From Apoda limacodes (lineage: Eukaryota > Arthropoda > Insecta > Lepidoptera > Limacodidae), in NCBI GenBank assembly GCA_946406115.1, contig OX291547.1, forward strand, positions 5,027,001 to 5,091,000: a DNA stretch of 64,000 nucleotides, read 5' to 3'. Position numbers and translations under genes: made by a program. How positions within the stretch are numbered: position 1 is the stretch's first letter; each line of letters begins with the position of its first letter. This document shows, piece by piece, positions 58,700 to 64,000 of this stretch. Under the pieces are notes generated by a model that did not search any database, was not told the DNA's origin, and was given only the letters and a program-made list of their open reading frames with translations.

Positions 58700-60668
58700 C
58701 TACTCCTTGTTCCCTTCTGTTATACGATAGGGGATGTCGGGCACCAGCGACCCCCTATAACGCTTCTGCGTTCGCCAACCCGCTTGCCAAGCTTGGCGAG
58801 TATGGCAAAGCCACCAACAAAAAAAAAATGAACGGCACAAGAAACAAACGGCCCCTAGTCCCCGGCGGCCCTGCTAGGCCAGGCTACGGTAGCGGCCTTG
58901 GTAACGGCGGGGCAGGGGGTGCGAAGAATCCCCGGCAGAGATCCGGCTACCAATACCGACGAGGACACGACAGCTCTCCACTCAGGTAACTTGCTGTACC
59001 AGGGGTGACCAGCTATCCCTAGGTGGTGTCGGGTTTATCGTCCGGAAGTAAGTCACTCGTCAACAATATCATCAAAGTTGACATTGTGTCGACCAGGGTA
59101 GCGTACCTGATACCCAGAATATCAAAACGATATTCGCTGAAGGTCATACAGGTTAACGCGCCGACTTTGACACACCCAGACGACGTAGTGGAGGAGATGT
59201 ATGAAGACATTTCTAAAGCCATACACTCCTCCAAAAACACTATAACGTCGTGATGGGGGACTTAAACGCGAAACTAGGCAAACGAAGTGGTATTGAGCTG
59301 AGAGTGGGGCAATTTGGATATGGACAACGGAACTCCAGAGGGCAGATGCTGGCCGACTCCATGGAAAAGGAAGGCCTCTTTATGATGAATTCCTTTTTCA
59401 AGAAGCGTCCCCACAGGAAGTGGGCCTGGATGAGTCCGGATGGTTGCACAAAGAATGAGATTGACTTTAGCATGTCGACGGAAAAGCAAGTGTTCAAAGA
59501 TGTCTGTGATCCACATGGTCAAAACCGGAAGTGATCACCGTATGGTAAGAGTCACATTGAAACTCAACATAAGGCTTGCTAGGTCTCGACTGATAAAGTC
59601 CACGCTGCGACCCACAACCATTCAAATCCAAAACCCAGAAAACTTTCAGCTCCATTTCAAAAATCGCTTTGAATGCTTAAAGGAAGACGCATCAGTGGAC
59701 GATACCAACGACATGTTTGTGGAAACTGTCCATAAGGTTGGGTCTAAGTTATTTAAAACCCACCGTACAAATAGAACAAAAAGACTCTCGGACCAGACTC
59801 TGAGACTTATGGACGAGAGACGAAACCTCAGGCTGCAGTCTTTATATGATGCAGTCTCATATCGGCGGCTTAATAGACATATCTCAAAATCACTTGCACG
59901 CGACAAACGCAACTTTAATACATTGCGTATTGAGGAGGCAATAGAACGGAACAAAGGTTCCAAAGTGTTTGCGAGAGATCTGGCTATTGGGCGAAGCCGT
60001 CTGGCGAGGCTGAAGACGAAGGACGGCAGCATTGTTTCGTCTGGACCAGAAGTCTTGGAGGAGATCGAGAAATTCTATGGACAGTTATGCACGTCGACAT
60101 CGAAACCAGTTGGCAGTCCAGCTAAAGACCCTAGATCTAGACTGACTCGACACTATACCGAGGACATCCCGGACGTCAGCTTGTACGAGATTAGTATGGC
60201 TCTCAAACAGCTTAAAAACAATAAGGCACCGGGTGATGATGGAGTTACGACTGAGCTTCTGAAAGCGAGTGGAAAACCGGTACTAAAAGTCCTTTAGAAG
60301 CTCTTCAACACCGTCATACTCGAAGGTACTTCGCCACAAGCATGGTACAGGGGCGTGGTGGTGATTTTCTTCAAAAAAGGTGAGGTGGTTCTTAAGAATT
60401 ACAGACCCATCACGCTTCTGAGCCATGTTTATAAGCTGTTTTTAAGAGTAATTACGAACCGTCTCGCTCGCAAGTTCGACGACTTCCAGCCTCCCGAACA
60501 AGCCGGCTTCCGAAGAAGCTATAGTACCGTAGACCACACACATACGCTACGGCAGATTATACAGAAGTCAGAAGAGTATAATCGGGCCCTTTGCTTAGCG
60601 TTTGTGGACTATGAGGAAGCCTTCGATTCAGTGGAAACATGGGCAGTGCTACAGGCTCTACAGAGATG
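58700..60668 (+). pseudogene. RTE-like non-LTR retrotransposon, 5' end to mid-polymerase, frameshifted
   Basis: A GC-rich 5' leader (58730-59020) is followed by an endonuclease domain: GGVGFIV-like start, VNAPTLTHPDD, then after a shift VVMGDLNAKLGKRSG, GQRNSRGQMLADS, WAWMSPDGCTKNEIDF and after another shift KTGSDHRMVRV. GDLNAK and GSDHR are the catalytic blocks of the AP-like endonuclease. The polymerase begins LKQLKNNKAPGDDGVTTELL, then (after a stop at 60297) GVVVIFFKKGE, NYRPITLL, FQPPEQAGFRRSYSTVDHTH and LAFVDYEEAFDSVE, which is palm motif A. It ends at 60680, where a GTTCCGTACC repeat takes over; the second catalytic motif (xxDD) is lost. Two shifts and one stop make it inactive. Confidence 0.9.
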
Positions 60669-60800
60669 CCGCATTAAATAAAATAAAATAAATATTTAAG
60701 GGGGTCCCCATACAACAAACGTGTTTTCTTTGGGCGTTTTTAAAGATAATGGTACGAAACCCTTCGTGCGCAAGTCCGACTCGCACTTGGTCGGTTTTTT
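60669..60800 (+). repeat. GTTCCGTACC family repeat, 3' half
   Basis: AAAATAAATATTTAAGGGGG, then CCCATACAACAAACGTG, then GAAACCCTTCGTGCGCAAG and TCGCACTTGGTCGG. It adjoins the broken reverse transcriptase directly. Confidence 0.8.
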
Positions 60801-61131
60801 TAAGCCATTCTTTCGTCCATTGCTTTCTTTCTTGTTTTTTGTTTGTTTTTGTTGTTTTTTGGCAACAAACAGAAGCCGCAGTAAGAAGTAATGTTTCTTC
60901 TTCGAAATCAGAATCCATTTTTTTGCGCGACGCAAATAGTAAACACTTTCTTTATAAAGCCTGGTCGGTCAAAAACTGAATAACCGGATTGACGACAGTG
61001 AGTAAGGAAATCTAGTTGGCATAAAACCCGCTGTAGTGACGCCGTAGTCTTACAACTATAGACTGACGCGAAAAACTGATCGTCAATGCCTAGCTTTAAT
61101 GGGATAGCTGGTAATTAATAAATTTGACAAG

Positions 61132-61394
61132 CGGCTCCACCCGCCCTAAATTTGGTTATCGGGGTGGGATTCCTACGTGAACCCCTTAATTGTACTAATA
61201 AAGTTTTCCATAGCAAGCTATAGTACGCTAAAGCTCGGTTATAGTTATTCCCGCAGGAACTATTCTGTGTCCGGAACTCAATCTATATCTGATCTCCGGT
61301 TCAGCGGTTTAAGCGTGAAGAGGTAACAGACAGACAGACAAATAGACAGACAGACAAACAGAGTTACTTTCGCATTTATAATATTAAGTATGGA
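61132..61394 (-). repeat. Lep1-type Helitron, minus orientation
   Basis: GGCTCCACCCGCCCTAAATTTG at the left, CAGACAGACAAATAGACAG and GTTACTTTCGCATTTATAAT at the right. Lies about 320 bp upstream of the second ACOX start codon. Confidence 0.8.
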
Positions 61395-61712
61395 TTAGAT
61401 ATTTAATTTAATAAAATTATACCTGTGACATACGGACGGGCTTAAAACTAAAAAATAATTAAGCGTAAAACAGAAATGTCATGGACGCAACCAATACTAA
61501 GATATATTTAAGGTTTTATCATTATTGTGGAACGAAACCTAAACCAGAAACTGCTTTGTCATGTTAATGATAATAATATACTTAAGTCGGAACATAATTT
61601 TGCAAAGTCGCGATCACAAACAGTCGTGTGTTGGCAGTCAGTCGGAGAATACTTTTCTGTGATTTCTGTGACAAACATTAAGAACCTACAGTTAGTGTAG
61701 TGGCAAATAAAT
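61395..61712 (+). promoter_or_regulatory. Upstream region of the second ACOX gene
   Basis: AT-rich with TTGGCAGTCAGTCGG at about 61632. TCAGT is an insect-type initiator, so transcription could start there and give a 5' UTR of about 75 nt. No TATA box at the expected distance. Confidence 0.3.
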
Positions 61713-61830
61713 ATGTGTGAAGTAAATGAAGATTTAAGAAGGGAAAGGGATAGATGCAGTTTTAATATCATAGAATTGACAAATATTATAGATGGTGGAC
61801 CGCAGAAAACGGCGCAGCGCAAGGCAAGGG
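61713..61830 (+). CDS. First coding exon of a second acyl-CoA oxidase (gene continues beyond window)
   Basis: An open stretch of 39 codons plus one base: MCEVNEDLRRERDRCSF, then ELTNIIDGGPQKTAQRKAR. It lines up without gaps, from the NxDL residue onwards, with exon 1 of the complete ACOX on the other strand (shared xNxDLxxERDxCxFN, ELTNxIDGG, QKT). It ends G|GTAATT in the same phase 1. A TAG lies in frame upstream of the ATG. Exon 2 was not found in the remaining 2.2 kb, which is expected because intron 1 of the other copy is 12.9 kb. An isolated duplicated exon is the alternative, but conserved start, frame and donor argue for a working gene. Confidence 0.82.
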
Positions 61831-63354
61831 GTAATTGAACTAAAACTTGATACAGAACAGTTAATAGGACTTGGGGTGAATAGACCTGTATGTATGTATT
61901 AGTACATTCACCTACTTAAAGTATCATAATGTGTAGGAGACGTGATGTAGAGATAGGAGGAGAATACATTGAAACGTAGGTACTTACTTATAAAGATAGA
62001 AGATAGAGATTATCTTATTGGGTGTTCTTCTGTTTGTGTCTTACGTTTATGAAGTTTTAGGCACATTTTTATGAAAAACAAATGTATAAGGCGTCTTAAA
62101 TTTCGAAGTTAGGAAAATAGAGAAAAAAAGGTTTCTAAGTAGGCATCCTATAATCAATCCCTAATTCTAAAAAAAATAGTATTGTAATCAGCTAAGTCGC
62201 TAGACTAGATCACATCTATTACTGAAGTAACTCAATGCTTATTTGCCTAAAAATCTGGAAGTGCTATCTAACATTTTTTCAACACTTGTCCAAACTTTTA
62301 AAGCGTCCATTGCAATTGCCTATAACGAAAGTCGGTTAATTATTTAGTATTGGTTGTTATCTAGTGCATTAACTATAAAAAGTAAAAAAAAAAGTGACTA
62401 CAGAACGGTAATTAAAGCAGGCTTTAAATCCGTTTCAGAATCGCTTGATTGAATTTTTGAAAATTGAACTCGGTTTTATTAGGTATAAAATTCGCTTCAA
62501 CTTCCTTAGAATTTGCACTTATCACGCTTTTCAGCCTTTTTTTTTCCGCCCAAAATTTTTCAGCGCCATAATGCCAGCCAGTATTTTTGAGTTGAAGTTA
62601 TTGCTAGTTGATAAAAATAACTTACTAATATAAATTATTTTTATTTTGTCACGATTTACCTAAATTAATTTAAACGTGGTTTTCCGGTAGTATTAAACCT
62701 CTGGTTAATTTTGGTATAACTAGGTATCTTAAATTACATCACAAATGAAAAAACTACATCTAAATTAAGAATATTAATACCTAGTATTAATCGTAGTGTG
62801 GTTGTATAGGTGACTGGCTTTGCCCAATGTGACTGAATTGTTCTTTGTTTACTTTTCGGCCATAGGGCCGTCATTTACATCCTACTAGTTCCCACCCGCT
62901 TTTAAGATACTGTATGGTCTACTTTCAGAGCATACGAGATGACAAAATATCGTCGCGTCGCGTCGTGAGAAGATTAGAAATTATAATTTTTGTAAATAAA
63001 AAACTTCTACTAAGTTACGTAGCGACAATTCAACAACAAATAATCCCAAATTCAATCAACTCCAAGTAGCATACGTGTAATACGGAACTAACGAGCAATT
63101 TTACTGGGTCGTGTTATATATTAGCCATATAAAGCACTGTCGTCTAATGTTTTGTGGTTGAGCTATGTGTGCAAAAAGGCGATAGCGTTGATAGAAATGG
63201 TGATACCCAACCGAGTAAAGAAGTTATCTTTACTGTATAACTTCCATACTTTTTCGAATACTAAAGTTTCTATTATCGTGTTCGTTGTTTTTCTTATACT
63301 TGGCTAGAGAGAGGCCCTGGAACTCGTCTGACTCATGTAACGTAAACTAATGTA
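61831..63354 (+). other. Presumed intron 1 of the second ACOX gene
   Basis: AT-rich. No reading like ACOX exon 2 (acidic stretch plus SHKEKYE...) on the plus strand. A CpG patch CGTCGCGTCGCGTCG is at 62952-62966. The ORF 62445-62633 has no recognisable product. Confidence 0.5.
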
Positions 63355-63520
63355 AATTGACTCCATAGCCTAGTTGGTAGTGAGACTGGGTGCTGTGCAG
63401 AGGGGGTGTGGGTTCGATTCCCGCACTGAACAAACACTTATGTAATAAACATTTGTGTTTGTCTTGAGTCTGGGTGTATTTGTGTATGATATGTGTGTAA
63501 AAAACCTGAGACCTAGTAGA
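63355..63520 (+). repeat. tRNA-derived SINE
   Basis: CATAGCCTAGTTGGTAGTGA (A box like) and TGGGTTCGATTCCCGCACT (B box) are spaced as in a tRNA. AACACTTATGTAATAAACATT and TTTGTGTTTGTCTTGAGTCTG follow, also found at 40150-40210. A tRNA gene is unlikely, as the region between the boxes does not fold into normal arms. Confidence 0.65.
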
Positions 63521-63596
63521 AGAACATACTGCAGCTCTACATCTTGTTTGAAAACCGATAAAGAAATCACATCTAACACAAAAAAATAAGAAATAA

Positions 63597-64000
63597 ATCT
63601 GAATAATCTGGTACCAAATGAGAAAGTTTCTGTGCAAACCTTCTATGACAATTTGGAAAACTACATAAGAACATCTTTAAAAACATCTTCAAACGACACT
63701 AAGAAATATGAAAAATCTATCTTAACCGAAAACACCATGCTTCTTGTCAAAAACGCCAGAAACTACAAAACCAGACTCCGAAGACCCCTGAGATACGAAA
63801 AGAGCTTACAAAGGTTTATAAAACTGTAAACAAATGTATTAGACGTGACTATAAATTACATAGAAATTCCACAATATAAAAATACGTAAATACCATCGGA
63901 AGCTTCAAACGTGCTTATAAAAAACTCTCCACACAATAAAACTTGGATACCATACTTAAAATCAGGATCAGATATAGTAACAAATAGGCAGGATATCATA
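63597..64000 (+). pseudogene. RTE-like pre-polymerase fragment
   Basis: After frameshifts: NEKVSVQTFYDNLENYI..., IRKELTKVYKTVNKCIRRDY, then GSFKRAYKKLSTQ, TWIPYLKSG and SDIVTNRQDI. This matches the linker between endonuclease and polymerase (RRDY...GSLK.AY..L.....WI..LK..G.....R.DI). It continues past the window edge. Confidence 0.6.

Noticed and set aside
59646..60032. 128-codon minus-strand ORF
   Set aside because: Antisense shadow of the RTE-like polyprotein.
63355..63440. Genuine tRNA gene
   Set aside because: A and B boxes are present but no complete cloverleaf or acceptor stem; the downstream sequence matches the SINE at 40088-40240.

Overview
The window is nuclear DNA from an insect, almost certainly a moth or butterfly. 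The coding exons are insect-like, introns follow GT..AG, the background is AT-rich, and repeat families typical of lepidopteran genomes recur throughout: Lep1-type Helitron fragments, a GTTCCGTACC...GCACTTGGCCGGTTT repeat family, and Jockey-like elements whose 3' ends carry TTTGCCACCTTA. The species cannot be named from the sequence alone.

Three genuine host genes are visible. (1) A peroxisomal acyl-CoA oxidase (ACOX1 type) on the minus strand runs from a start codon at 35525 to a stop at 5935. It has 13 coding exons, 2013 nt and 670 residues; every exon joins in phase and the reading is open throughout. Intron 1 is 12.9 kb. (2) Ribosomal protein L19 on the plus strand (47751-52402) has five coding exons and 200 residues, with a 5-nt coding first exon behind a terminal oligopyrimidine tract. 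(3) The first coding exon of a second acyl-CoA oxidase lies at 61713-61830 on the plus strand. It is too short to stand out as an ORF, but it matches exon 1 of the first ACOX in sequence and in splice phase. Its remaining exons must lie to the right of the window. The two ACOX genes are therefore divergent, with RpL19 and transposon debris between them.

Most of the rest is mobile-element sequence. 35767-46740 is bracketed by a perfect 17-bp terminal inverted repeat with GCAAT-rich subterminal sequence. It contains a Myb/SANT-like exon and a decayed Harbinger-type transposase, and may be one large element interrupted by younger insertions. 55807-56443 is a short Harbinger derivative with 23-bp perfect termini. 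Non-LTR fragments (Jockey-like and RTE-like) occur at about 3, 7.5, 10, 14.4, 27.5, 37, 38, 41, 52.5-53.7, 56.5-57, 59-60.7 and 63.6 kb. Two near-identical Jockey-like 3' copies lie in opposite orientation on either side of RpL19. ACOX intron 1 also holds a 1.5-kb foldback, a three-copy 0.3-kb tandem repeat and several smaller inverted repeats.

The ACOX genes act in peroxisomal beta-oxidation and RpL19 in the cytosolic ribosome. Nothing suggests that they act together; their neighbourhood looks like ordinary chromosome layout plus a local ACOX duplication.
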